From: Setomelanomma holmii | Taxonomy: Eukaryota; Ascomycota; Dothideomycetes; Pleosporales; Phaeosphaeriaceae | DNA: 64,000 nt | Direction: 5' to 3' | Assembly: GCA_010015745.1 (NCBI GenBank) | Contig: ML978164.1 | Span: forward strand, 192,445-256,444 | Part shown: positions 35,329-44,754 of the stretch, piece after piece | Layout: the number at the start of each line of letters is the position of its first letter | How positions within the stretch are numbered: the first letter of the stretch is position 1 | Notes under the pieces: model-generated | Told to the model about the DNA's origin: nothing | Seen by the model: the letters and a program-made list of their open reading frames with translations, nothing else | Databases searched by the model: none | Made by a program: the position numbers and the translations under genes

Positions 35329-36268
35329 CTACCAATGTCCTCTCTGCTCGTCGGAGCTCTCTTCGATGTAGTACGCATTTTTCTTGTAAACACCCATGTT
35401 CAAGCCGTTGTATGCGCTGTCCTCATCGAGAAACATCTCCTCTCAAAGATCCAACTCTTGCAGAAGCCGGCGAGTCTCTTCGAAGCGTCGCTCCTTGTCA
35501 TTCCACCATGCTGCCACATCCTTCTCATAAAGCACGAACTTGAGAGCCAGTTCTGGTAGTTGAATGTACCTACCACTTATGCAGCTTGGGTAGTCTGATC
35601 TCCATACGCTTTTTGTGAGCAGCTGGATGGACTCGAGCCTGCTAATGCGATCGCGTCAGACTGGGGTTGATCTAGCGATAGACACCGGCTTATCTAGGTC
35701 TCGTGCTTCGCAGTCGAAAGCTCCATCGCTGTAAAAGTCAGTGTCAAGCCACGGGCAGTCAAGGAGAAGTTTGAGCAGCCACTGCATATCGATGACGGGA
35801 TCTCCAGGATGGTTGCCAGCCGCGATGGTGGGACGTAGATTGCATTTGTACTTGTTCATGACCTCCGGACTGTCAATTGGGAAGAAGGTCTCGAGAAAGG
35901 GCTGCGCCTCATAGAATTGAAGGCCTATTCGAGCACGCTCGAAGTAGAACGAACGGTATTCCAGGCGGATCTGCCGGCAAAAGGAGGCGATGGCAACGGC
36001 GTCTTTCAATTGGAGCCAGTCTGAAAGAGTGAACTCGTAGCTTTTGTTGCGGATTTCTGATTCTCATTAGTTGCGAGGAGATTGGTAGGCGGGATTTGGG
36101 CAGTCCTACCTCCAGGCAGATCAAAGAAGCCCTTTCCGGATTCAGCCACGACGAGATGCTCGACCTGATCAGCGAGAAGATTTTCGGCAGCAGTAGTGAT
36201 GTTGGTATATTGGTTACTAGTGAGAATTAGCAAAGGTCATTCCCAAGCGAGAAGGACACTAACCACAT
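35329..36268 (-). pseudogene. 'LPGEIRN' family copy B, open frame interrupted by two TGA codons
   Basis: Inferred exons: 36268-36264 (only ATGTG), 36216-36110 and 36056 onward, with introns of 47 bp (GTTAGT...CACTAG) and 53 bp (GTAGGA...ATCAG). The protein starts MCNQYTNITTAAENLL, passes GFFDLPGEIRNKSYEFT, and reaches a TGA at 35656-35658 after 170 residues. The same frame stays open beyond it. It shows family sequence (ELALKFVLYEKDVAAWWNDK...LLQELDL) to a second TGA at 35443-35445, then DEDSAYNGLNMGVYKKNAYY to a TAG at 35329-35331. Copy C aligns across the first TGA with Leu at that place. Either the gene is dead by nonsense mutation, or a short 170-residue protein is still made. It contains no recognisable catalytic domain. 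Confidence 0.62.
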
Positions 36269-37037
36269 TGTTTTGGTTGCGGATAGTTGTAGGCCCCAGA
36301 AGTGTAGTGGGTGATTCGGATGCGTGTACGAGACGAGAACAGAATATATACACGAAGCCTGGCAAATGGAACACGCTAACCAGGACCACTAGGCTTAAGC
36401 TATACCGAATATGGACGATGGGTGAAAGATGATCGAAGCAACAACGCGGTCCGCGCCGAGGATCTTGCCCAAAAGTCAGCGGCGCTGGTCCCGACAATAG
36501 CCACTAGCCATCTTCGACACCCTGTCAGCCTCGACGGTGTCCCGGCCATAAGATATGAGCTCACTACATTTAGCTTGTTCTAAGTCGCTTGTTATAGATC
36601 GCGAGACGTTTGCGAACATATCACACCTGTTTTCACCTACGAGAATCATCGAAGAGATAGTATATTTCCATGCGTACTGTGCGGCGTGCCAAGGGAGGAT
36701 GTCGCATTGAAGGCCAGATTGTACGATCATGTAGATGGTTACGAAAGCAGACTGATGTGTAATTGGGATGCGTACTAGAATTCAACATCAGAGTTCTCCG
36801 GTCTTGAGAGACACTAAATACACTAGGGTGATCAACCGTTCGACTTTGGCATTATTCGAAACCGAGAGACGTGAGACTAGTTTATTCATCGCTTGCAACT
36901 TCCAGCTTGTTCGACTTGAGAGAGATATAAGTTGAGGAGTGCTGAAATTCGTCCTTCGACAATTATAACGACATGTTCTGATAGAAGGCTAAACGTGCTA
37001 TCTAATTGTACCTAAGTAGACCACAGAGCTTGATTGG
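36269..37037. other. Spacer between pseudogene copies B and C, 769 bp
   Basis: No gene supported. It is AT-richer than the housekeeping block; no repeat was recognised. Confidence 0.35.
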
Positions 37038-38049
37038 TCATGGGTACATGTTCCAATTGGAAAATGCAGGTGCTGGTCTAGAGCCTCGAGCAGTCCTGGT
37101 ATCGATCCATCCATATGTAGCATTCTTCTTCTCGACCTCAACAGAAATACCTCGAAAGACATCCATCGACGAGACCCGTTGGTCATACCTGATGTAGGTT
37201 TTATGCAGTTCTAGCTCCAACAACATGGCGCGGGCATGTTCCTCCTGCTCCTTTGCATCTTCTGCCCATCCGGCTGTAACCCCTGGCTTGACCATAAGGC
37301 GGAAATACCATGACGGGCGACGCAAGTGATGTCCAATCATCTAGTCGGTTGCGCCTGGGTACCAGTCCGAGTCTCGAGCTTATTGGAGTCGAAGTCCGTG
37401 AGTCGAGTCCGCAAAACCTGGTTCGAGCGGGCAATCTCGACCAGCTTGTCCAGGTCTTCGGCCTCCCAATTAAAAGCGCCACCGCCATTGAACTTGATAT
37501 GCACTTGATCGTGCTCAAGGAGGAATTCGAGAAGCCACTTGATATCGATTCTGGGCTGTGGTACTTGTGGGTGCGACCGACGCGTGCGAGGATGTTGCAG
37601 GTGCGAGTCTTTGTCAGCGCCGGAGGGCCTTGGTCAACGAAGACACGCAGGAATGGCTCGATCCGATCGAATGGGAGCTGGATCGAGGCCTTGGTAAAGA
37701 AAATATACATGAACTCGGACCGAACGAGGCGGCAGCTCGTCATCAGCTTGAGGGCATTCGAAAGTGTAGACCAGGTAGCAAGCTCGTACTCCTAAATTTG
37801 TATGCGTAGCTCTGATGGTTGTTAGTGACAATTCCGATTTGGATAGCATTCTGGAGAAACAGGGACATACCGCCAAGAAGATCGACAATCCTTTTTTTTG
37901 GACTCGATAGGGCTATGGCCTCAGTCTGCACCACTAGCTGGTCGAGTGGATTGTCTCCAGCTTTCTCCAGACTAGTCTCGAGAGGAACCTTGGTACTTAA
38001 TGAGAGGTCAGCGCGATTTCTCATCAATGAGACAGGAAACTTACTCCAT
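37038..38049 (-). pseudogene. 'LPGEIRN' family copy C, stop and frameshifts
   Basis: Same layout as copy B: a 5-nucleotide first exon (38049-38045, ATGGA), a 49-bp intron (GTAAGT...CATTAAG), exon 2 (37995-37871) ending RIVDLLG, a 59-bp intron (GTATGT...CCATCAG), then ELRIQI in exon 3. A TAG at 37792-37794 stands where copy B has Tyr. A run of three C (G-run 37569-37571 on plus) is one base short, shifting the frame between CNILARVGRT and PQPRIDIKWLLEFLLE. A further shift near 37340 separates the next part from the C-terminal block (PSWYFRLMVKPGVTAGW...VEVEKKNATYGW), which aligns with copy B beyond its first TGA. At least three lesions are present, so the gene is dead. Confidence 0.72.
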
Positions 38050-38544
38050 GAGCAAAGAGATCTCGTGACTTGGTCAAAGGTTGAGTCGATACGTGAACTG
38101 GAAGAGGTCTTGACTAGAGTTGATTTTGATCAAGATAGAAAGGTCAAAGATGCGTTTGTATACTCGAAGGCAGCTGGGGAGGGAGCTTTGACGCTAAGGG
38201 CTGCGCCAAACGAGTCCACGCTATGCCACTTTTGCACGATTGGTGAAAGCAGCAACAAGTGCAAAGAGTTGATATAAACATGGCTCGTAAGTCATAGTCT
38301 CTGTTGCTGAGCCTCGGCTCACCGCAAAGCTCCTTTGCAATTCGGTTGGTGTTCGGTCGACACTTCTGACATTCAACTGGACCCAAACCTTGATTTGTAG
38401 GCTCATTAAATCTTGCTTGCCACAAATTGCTCGTCATAGACCTAAGATGCCTGTACTTTTGTGGCAGCTGTTTGATCTAAGAGAGTTTAACCCAGACAAT
38501 CCTTCGTTGATGACTTGACCAAGATGCCTCGAGTTCAGCAGTGC
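38050..38544. other. Intergenic, 495 bp
   Basis: No coding or structural feature supported between pseudogene C and the membrane-protein gene. Confidence 0.35.
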
Positions 38545-39532
38545 TCAATACGAACGCGGGGTCGCGCGGTCGTCCGAAGGTACCTCGCTCGACACTAAGT
38601 GATACGGCAACTTCTCCTCCTCTTGCATATGACCTATTCTATCCTCTCGTGCGCCCAGGCCTGGGAATGTTTTCACTGGTCCGTCCAGCACCGGACAATC
38701 AAGATTCGTCCGGTCCCAACTTCTAATACCTCTCGCTTCTAGTGCTTGTCGGTGTAACTGAAGCGTGCCCGTTTGCGTCCATTCTGCCTGTTGCGCGAGC
38801 CTCGACTGCGGCTCGAAATAGCCAGACCACAGCTTCTCCTGCGGTTGATCCAGCGCGATGAGTAGCCCTCCGATGATGAGTATGATAGACATGCCAAGAA
38901 CACTGACGCTGTAGTATGTGTCGCTCAGGATGCGCTGACGCTTGCACATCTGTACAGATTCTCGATCGGTCGGGACGTCAAGATGTTCTGCTGCGTTGAG
39001 ATTGGCGCTGAGCTGGAATGTCTCTGGGGCCGCGTATTGACTCAGACGACGTTGAAAAACCGAAAGACTCAAGTTGTGCAGATTGTAAGACTCGAGTTGC
39101 CATTGGTTAGATGGCAGGGGCCCCGATCCAGTCGCAGTCGAGGTAAAAACCCAATCTTGCGCGAGAAGCACGCGGCTGTTCAGCAACTTGGCGGTCCATT
39201 GCAAAGCCATTACCCAACCTGCTTCCCAAACGATCTGGAACGTAGCTTGTTGTCGCTGCGAAAGCGCGAGATCGCCTCGGTCGAGAGCATCCTGGGTAGC
39301 ATACAGGCCATCGAGATTTGTGCACTTCTCCGATTTAGGATCGCAGAACTGGTATTCTTCCATACAGGCGGGTATCGAGAGGTCATTTGTGGCCGAGAAA
39401 AATTGTGCAGCCGCCTCTGATGTGTTCTGCGCCAAGAACAATGGATCGTCCACTTTCGCAGTGTAGATCGCTCTACTGAAGATAGACAGAAGCGTAACGT
39501 CTGCGTTGTTGATCTGGAAGTCTGGTATCGGG
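38545..39532 (-). pseudogene. C-terminal part of a fungal single-pass membrane protein, upstream exon not found
   Basis: The frame runs from a plausible 3' splice site (ACATAG at 39533-39538) through PIPDFQINNADVTLLSIFS and DDPLFLAQNTSEAAAQFF to a stop at 38545, about 329 residues. A single hydrophobic segment (VSVLGMSIILIIGGLLIALD) separates an outer, Cys-containing region from a Glu/Arg-rich tail. I know this arrangement from uncharacterised fungal proteins with a large ectodomain; no function is established. In those the start exon lies just upstream and encodes a signal peptide region. Here 700 bp of upstream sequence shows no matching exon, so the gene is probably 5'-truncated. The remaining exon is intact, and a distant or very divergent first exon cannot be excluded. 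Confidence 0.5.
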
Positions 39533-40281
39533 CTATGTGATTAACCTTGGATGCTTAGTAGAGACTGGACGCGTTCTGAACGCGTCGCGACGCGACTATC
39601 GGATCTTTGCGCCAGGGAGTTGGAGAAGTCGCCCTTCTCAAGGATAGGTTCAATGACAGGACTTTCTTGTAGAAATTAGCTTTACGCTAGGAAGCGACTG
39701 TAAAGCAGTAGAGAACAAAAGTTGCGTGAAAGAGACGCGGTTGTGTCCGGGCCAGGATAGTGGAAATGAAGTGTGATCGTCAGCTCCTGAACTGCGAACC
39801 TCACTATTGAGCCGCAACTTAGCACATCGCAATGAAGACAACCTAATCCAGTCATTGATAATTCTGTGAGTCTCCAAGCTGAACGAAAACGGCCGTTTAA
39901 CTACAACATGGACGCCATCTCGTGTGTCTAGCAGGTTAGGAAGTTGTCTACGGTGTGAGAAAGTGACAGACGAGTGGGAGCACGAGCCACTACCCAGAGC
40001 ATGTGCAGGCCCCGCAGCTGTAGGTCGAAGTGCCTGGGCCCGGGAAACATTCTCCTGCAAAATTATCTGGGTGTCTGCCATAACAAGATCCACGTGAACG
40101 AGCCTAGACTTGAGTGTTTGAGTGAGGACGTTGTGGTACTTCAAAACGTTCACGGCAACGTCTGTTGGTCCGAGCTTCTTTCACAAGCCGAGGTTCAACG
40201 CGACTATCAACCACCGCGACACAACATCGAAAGTCATCTCGCCCTTCCAACACGACTCACGCATATACAGAGATAATCGCG
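39533..40281. other. Intergenic, 749 bp, with palindromes
   Basis: Between the truncated membrane-protein gene and PEX10. It contains two overlapping GC-rich palindromes (listed separately). Short frames only. Confidence 0.4.
39568..39594. repeat. Two overlapping palindromes
   Basis: 39568-39586 is an inverted repeat with 9-base arms (GACGCGTTC / GAACGCGTC) around one T. 39581-39594 is a perfect 14-base palindrome (CGCGTCGCGACGCG). Together they form a CpG-dense block in otherwise ordinary spacer DNA. It could be a zinc-cluster or bHLH binding site or a fold-back remnant; nothing decides. Confidence 0.7.
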
Positions 40282-41424
40282 ATGTCGTCGCCTCCCATTA
40301 AATACGCGTACCCGTTCGCTTCGTCACCAGACATCATTCGCTCTCACCAGAAAGATGCATACTTCAGCGGCGTCCTCCTCGAACAACTATCAACACTGCT
40401 GCGCAAGCTATATGGCGCACGTTTCGCACACACATATGTGTCAGAGACAAAAGTGCTAGGAGAGCTACTTTACCTCGGCCTCACGACTGCGATAGGGAAC
40501 AGGACATTGGGAGAAGAGTACACAGATATCGTACAGGTGGAGAGCGAGTCCGGGCGATTGCCAGCATTAGGGAGAAGAGTTGGATACATCCTCACCTATA
40601 TAATAGGCCCATATCTGCTTGGAAGAGCCCTACCAGCTTTCAGGAGGAGGATAAGAGCGAAGCTGGAGGCAAACCTGAGATGGTACACAAGACAGCAGGC
40701 GCGAGCGCAACAACATGCCAAGGAGAACGGCAGTACGAAAGCTATATCGGAACCTCTTGCGATGCGATTGCAGAACTACATCCTCCAGAATCTCGATACC
40801 ATCACATCCCCATCACCTATATACGCGCTATCATTAGCGACATTCTACTTTTCAGGGAGCTATTACCACCTCTCGAAGCGAATATGTGGACTGCGATACA
40901 TCTTCACACGACAAGTACAAGAGACTGATGGGCGAGTGGGGTACGAAGTGCTTGGCGTGCTTTTAGTACTCCAGATGGCAGTGCAAGGATATCTGCATCT
41001 CCACAACACCATGACCAGCGCGCCAGATCGAGTGACCTCGGATCTACCAATGGGCACGACTGCGATCGTAGGTGGCGGTGCAGAAGTCAGTCTCGACCCG
41101 AACGCATATAGCGCGAACAATGCGCTCCTCTTCGATGCCGCAGCGCCACCAGCTTCGGCCCCATCAGACCTACAAAAGTGGACACATACACCTACGGCAG
41201 ACAAGCCACGATACGAGCTCGACGACGAGGAGACGATGGGATGGATAGGAGGCGGGAATAGGAAGTGCACGTTGTGCTTGGAAGAGATGAGAGACCCGAG
41301 TGTAACGACCTGCGGACATGTGTTTTGCTGGACGTGTATTAGTGATTGGGCAAGGGAGAAGCCGGAGTGCCCGCTCTGTAGGCAGAGCTGCTTGGTGCAG
41401 CATATACTACCTTTAAGAGGTTGA
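40282..41424 (+). CDS. PEX10: Peroxisomal RING E3 ubiquitin ligase Pex10
   Basis: Single exon, 380 aa from MSSPPIKYAYPFASSPDIIRS; the upstream in-frame ATG is in 5' leader. The N-terminal Pex2/Pex12 domain (about 15-270) includes the KDAYFSGVLLEQLS helix and several hydrophobic segments that cross the peroxisomal membrane (around 95-125 and 190-240). The C-terminal RING finger (about 325-370) reads CTLCLEEMRDPSVTTCGHVFCWTCI...CPLC, with all zinc ligands in C3HC4 order. Pex10 works with Pex2 and Pex12 as the ubiquitin ligase channel that recycles the import receptor Pex5. This intact housekeeping gene lies between decayed accessory genes. Confidence 0.95.
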   Translation: MSSPPIKYAYPFASSPDIIRSHQKDAYFSGVLLEQLSTLLRKLYGARFAHTYVSETKVLGELLYLGLTTAIGNRTLGEEYTDIVQVESESGRLPALGRRVGYILTYIIGPYLLGRALPAFRRRIRAKLEANLRWYTRQQARAQQHAKENGSTKAISEPLAMRLQNYILQNLDTITSPSPIYALSLATFYFSGSYYHLSKRICGLRYIFTRQVQETDGRVGYEVLGVLLVLQMAVQGYLHLHNTMTSAPDRVTSDLPMGTTAIVGGGAEVSLDPNAYSANNALLFDAAAPPASAPSDLQKWTHTPTADKPRYELDDEETMGWIGGGNRKCTLCLEEMRDPSVTTCGHVFCWTCISDWAREKPECPLCRQSCLVQHILPLRG

Positions 41425-41904
41425 CGTATCGCGCACGAAGTCGAAAAGTAAACCAAAATCGCGGCTGACGCATACATATCCCTAATCTGGCGGTGATGGC
41501 ATTGTCAAGAGCGATATGGATTGCATGGACGAAGATTGCCAATCAGCGCTGTGAAGGTCGTGGCAGAAGAACAGAAGGATGGATGAAGCAAAGAGACTTT
41601 ACATATGCGAGGCTGAAACCCAGGCAACATGCCCACCTGCCTGTCTATCCGATGGCTCAAGTCTCTGAGTGGAGATACATGCTGTGCAAAATAACCATGG
41701 AGCTCTGCCTGCACAAGGGACTCGACGCTCTTGTGATGGGTGAAAGATCTTGACGTAATCCCGGCTATAAATGGTCTGCATTCCCTCACCTTCCGATGTT
41801 TGAATCTTCATGTTTGCCAATCATCGCAGTCTACAGCAAGCATTCCAAGGTTTCAACCGAACTTACAAGCTGATCCTCTCACTACCAACAGTCCTGCCAT
41901 CACG
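41425..41904. other. Intergenic, 480 bp
   Basis: 3' flank of PEX10 and 5' flank of the next plus-strand gene; no feature identified. Confidence 0.35.
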
Positions 41905-42837
41905 ATGCAGCACGACCTACGAAACGCGTCGGCCGCTTCCGTAAAGACAGCATCTCACCGAGCCCGGACGATCAAATTCTTCGATTTACCGCTCGAGATC
42001 CGCGAACCCATCTACGATGCCTTCTGGACCGTCCAGAACCGCGTCGCAGCATACCACCGCCAAGCCAAAGTGGGCATCCTAGCATACTACGACGGCATGC
42101 ACCTTGACGAATCAGACCTCACGTCCGACCGACACTTCGATCGCGCGAGCAGACCTGACTACGACTGGCGGCCCGATCCTCAACACGGTCTCCCGGCATG
42201 TTTGCGCGCTAACAAGCAGTTTCTCAGCGAGGCGATGGAAATGTTCTATCAGCATGCCCACTGGAATGTTTGGCCGGTTTTAACCCACGGGCGATATGTG
42301 AAGAAAGCGTCGCTGGGTATAATGGCGCCGGAACATGCGAGATCAATGTCCATCTGTCGGATGTTATTCAAGAAACAGTTGCCGATGTGGACATTGAGGA
42401 GTCGGAGGTCGAAATACATCGAGATATATTTCGAGCCTGTCGATGCGAAGTGGCTTGATCGTCTAGCTGAGTGCTTGGGCGAGTTCGGTAATCTGCATAG
42501 CTTGAAGGTCGCAATTGGTTGCCCGTGTATCGATCAGCCGAGGACTGCGGGCCATATTGTTGAAGTCAATCTCGAGCCGATCGAAACTATCTTGAAGGTG
42601 TCCACCAATGTCCGGAAACTCGAGGTCGAGATCTTTGGATTTACTCAGGGGGACAGCATGGCGGAGGCCCTAGATTCTGAGGTCTTACAGGAGTTGAAGA
42701 AGGTGGTGGCGGCTGAGATGGGGCAGTACGTCTCGGAGACGACTGAGTTTGTGCAGAACAAGGTCATCGACAATTGTGTCAGACCTCTTCCGCGCCAGAT
42801 CATTGACGAGATCCGGGTGTATGAGAACAATGGTTAA
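41905..42837 (+). CDS. 'LPLEIRE' family protein of unknown function
   Basis: Single exon, 310 aa; the ATG chosen (MQHDLRNASAAS) precedes the conserved start. The N-terminal motif IKFFDLPLEIREPIYDAFW is the F-box-like LPxEIRxxIY signature common in fungal accessory proteins. The middle holds LPACLRANKQFLSEAMEMFYQHAHWNVWPV and a conserved IEIYFEPVDAKWLDRL segment; the C-terminus is a Leu/Glu-rich helix region. A related, frameshifted copy lies 2 kb downstream on the other strand (44755-45623). No catalytic motif is visible. F-box-like members would recruit targets to SCF ubiquitin ligases, but that is inference. The frame is intact, unlike its neighbours. Confidence 0.75.
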   Translation: MQHDLRNASAASVKTASHRARTIKFFDLPLEIREPIYDAFWTVQNRVAAYHRQAKVGILAYYDGMHLDESDLTSDRHFDRASRPDYDWRPDPQHGLPACLRANKQFLSEAMEMFYQHAHWNVWPVLTHGRYVKKASLGIMAPEHARSMSICRMLFKKQLPMWTLRSRRSKYIEIYFEPVDAKWLDRLAECLGEFGNLHSLKVAIGCPCIDQPRTAGHIVEVNLEPIETILKVSTNVRKLEVEIFGFTQGDSMAEALDSEVLQELKKVVAAEMGQYVSETTEFVQNKVIDNCVRPLPRQIIDEIRVYENNG

Positions 42838-43005
42838 GCACTAGGATTGGTACTAGGATCGCCGGGGTCGCTCTATAGCTCCTTTTGTCATCGGTCATGC
42901 GAGGAGCAGAAGTGAACGGTAGTAGAAGTGCGGTGGCTTTAGGTATCTGAGTCAATACATGAAGTTCTCATCGTCACTAAGGAAACAGTATATCCTGGCA
43001 ACAAA

Positions 43006-44369
43006 TTAATACGGAGGTGCCGCATCACCATGTACATCTACCGGTCCTTCTCCGCTGGCCAAGCTCGACCGCTGCTCTGTGTCAGTTTTCGGGAATGCTG
43101 CGACTACAGGCGAATCCTGAGGGCTGATATATGGCAAAGCCTGTATGTGTTGTTGTGATGGATATGAAACCCCTTGGTCGAGTTCTTCAGTCGGATCTGT
43201 TAAGAACTCACCCCGCTGGGTGCATATATTTGAATTATCCGACCCAACGAGAAGCCTACCTGCATTCCACAGGGGATATACGATACCGAGGCTGCCTTGT
43301 ATGGTGTAGCCAGGAATTTTGAGCGCTTGATAGCACAAAAGGCATGCTCGCCGGCTACGACCAACATAATAGTGGATATTGATGCATTGTGTAGGGTGAA
43401 GATCGATGTAAGTCATGAGCTGTATTTCTGCGTGCTGGAATATCGGCAGCTGCGTAATGTCCAACTTCGCTCTTACTTCGTCGGTCAGCTTCGGTTCATG
43501 GGCATTCCAAATAGCCTCCAGTGGACTGCCCTCCTCGATGCAATTGGCCATCGAACGGACTTGATGTTCTCCTCGCTTTTCAAGGCATATGATCCTCAGG
43601 CGAGTGACATCATGTTAGCTCTTCGCGAAGCATTCGACTTCGAGGAAACTGACGCGATATGACCCGAGCAGATTCATGCTCTGTTGGCGGTGATAGCGAT
43701 TGCCATCGAACTCCTCGGTGCGTAAAGGACGACGCTGTTCATATGCGTTTAAGATGTATACTGTGCTCACATTATCCGAGAAAAGTTGCTTGTGTGCTAT
43801 CAGAAAGTCCCAATTGGATAGCGATAAGTGCGTTGCATATTTGAACGGTGGCTCAACCTTGTTCAGCCGAGTGATAAGGTAATCGATGACGGACTTGTTA
43901 TGTTCGGCCAGCTCGTGCCACATATCGCATCCATCTCTTGCAATAGCAGTGCCGTTTGCGACACCTTGGAGCCAAGTCTGGAGACGAGTCGCGAACTTCT
44001 CATCCTTCAGATAGCAACCGTGGTTCTTCGCTAACAGAACGTGTGGCCCATCCTGGGTATCCACGAGTGCGGAGGCACTGACATGTCCCACTTTATGTCA
44101 TTGATCACACGCAAACACAGAAGCGAATCGGTCCAGGAATATTCGAAGAGGATTTCTGGCTCCACCAAAAGTCGTTATATCTTCGCCAGGGTCATTGAAA
44201 GACTCTGGAAAGATCTTACCTTGGCATTGGTGATGACACTGAGTAAGAACACCAATCGCGCAGATATTCTGCTGAGCTTCTTAGATGGCTTCTCCGGCAC
44301 TGGACTCATCAAAGTCATTTGTGTATTGAAGGAATAATTAACAGTACCTGAATCCTTATAAGTGTCCAT
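43006..44369 (-). pseudogene. OTT_1508-like deaminase-fold gene, probably frameshifted
   Basis: Proposed exons: 44369-44220 (MDTYKDSG...PVPEKPSKKLSRISARLV), 44155-43654 and 43575-43006, with introns of 64 and 78 bp. The last exon carries the deaminase core QHAEIQLMTYID and the zinc-binding pair in RRACLLCYQAL, followed by a Gln/Pro-rich tail. This matches the fungal nucleic-acid/nucleotide deaminase group (OTT_1508_deam family). In exon 2 the coding-like frame EILFEYSWTDSLLCLRVINDIKWDM ends, and ASALVDTQDGPHVLLAKNHG continues one base out of phase near 44085. The exon 1/2 junction is also out of phase by one. Thus at least one single-base change breaks the gene, unless the exon model is wrong. 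The core residues themselves are intact. Targets of this family are not known. Confidence 0.6.
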
Positions 44370-44754
44370 CAAGCACAGCGTGTCTCAGTCTGATACATGC
44401 GAGAGATTAAAATCTCCAGAGATTGACTGGACGATAGCTTCGCAGGTTTAGGGAGAGTCTCAGATAATGGCACAGCTAAAGAACCTGTGGATGGAAACTG
44501 TACATCTGTCAGACACACAGGCGGTAGTAGGGAAAGACTTCAGATTCCAAGGACTGCGACATTGCCGACGTATACATGTTGAGAATTTTGCAGTGTTATT
44601 ACTCCAGAGACAAGCCATGTGGTATTCAGTTCATCATTCACATACTTTCTCATTAACCACACAAAGTGAATTCACTCATCTTCCTTAAAATGGCCCTAAT
44701 TATCAAGACGATGCACGCAGCATGATACCATCTGACACGACTAGGCTGGTCGCT
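44370..44754. other. Intergenic, 385 bp
   Basis: No feature supported between the deaminase-type gene and the downstream pseudogene. Confidence 0.35.

Noticed and set aside
37310..37795. Plus-strand open frame of 161 codons
   Set aside because: It is antisense to pseudogene copy C, whose minus-strand frames align with copy B.
33266..38049. Repeat-induced point mutation as the cause of decay
   Set aside because: The stops arise at Tyr or Leu positions and the other lesions are indels; CAA/CAG-to-stop or TGG-to-TGA changes typical of RIP were not seen. A RIP index was not computed.
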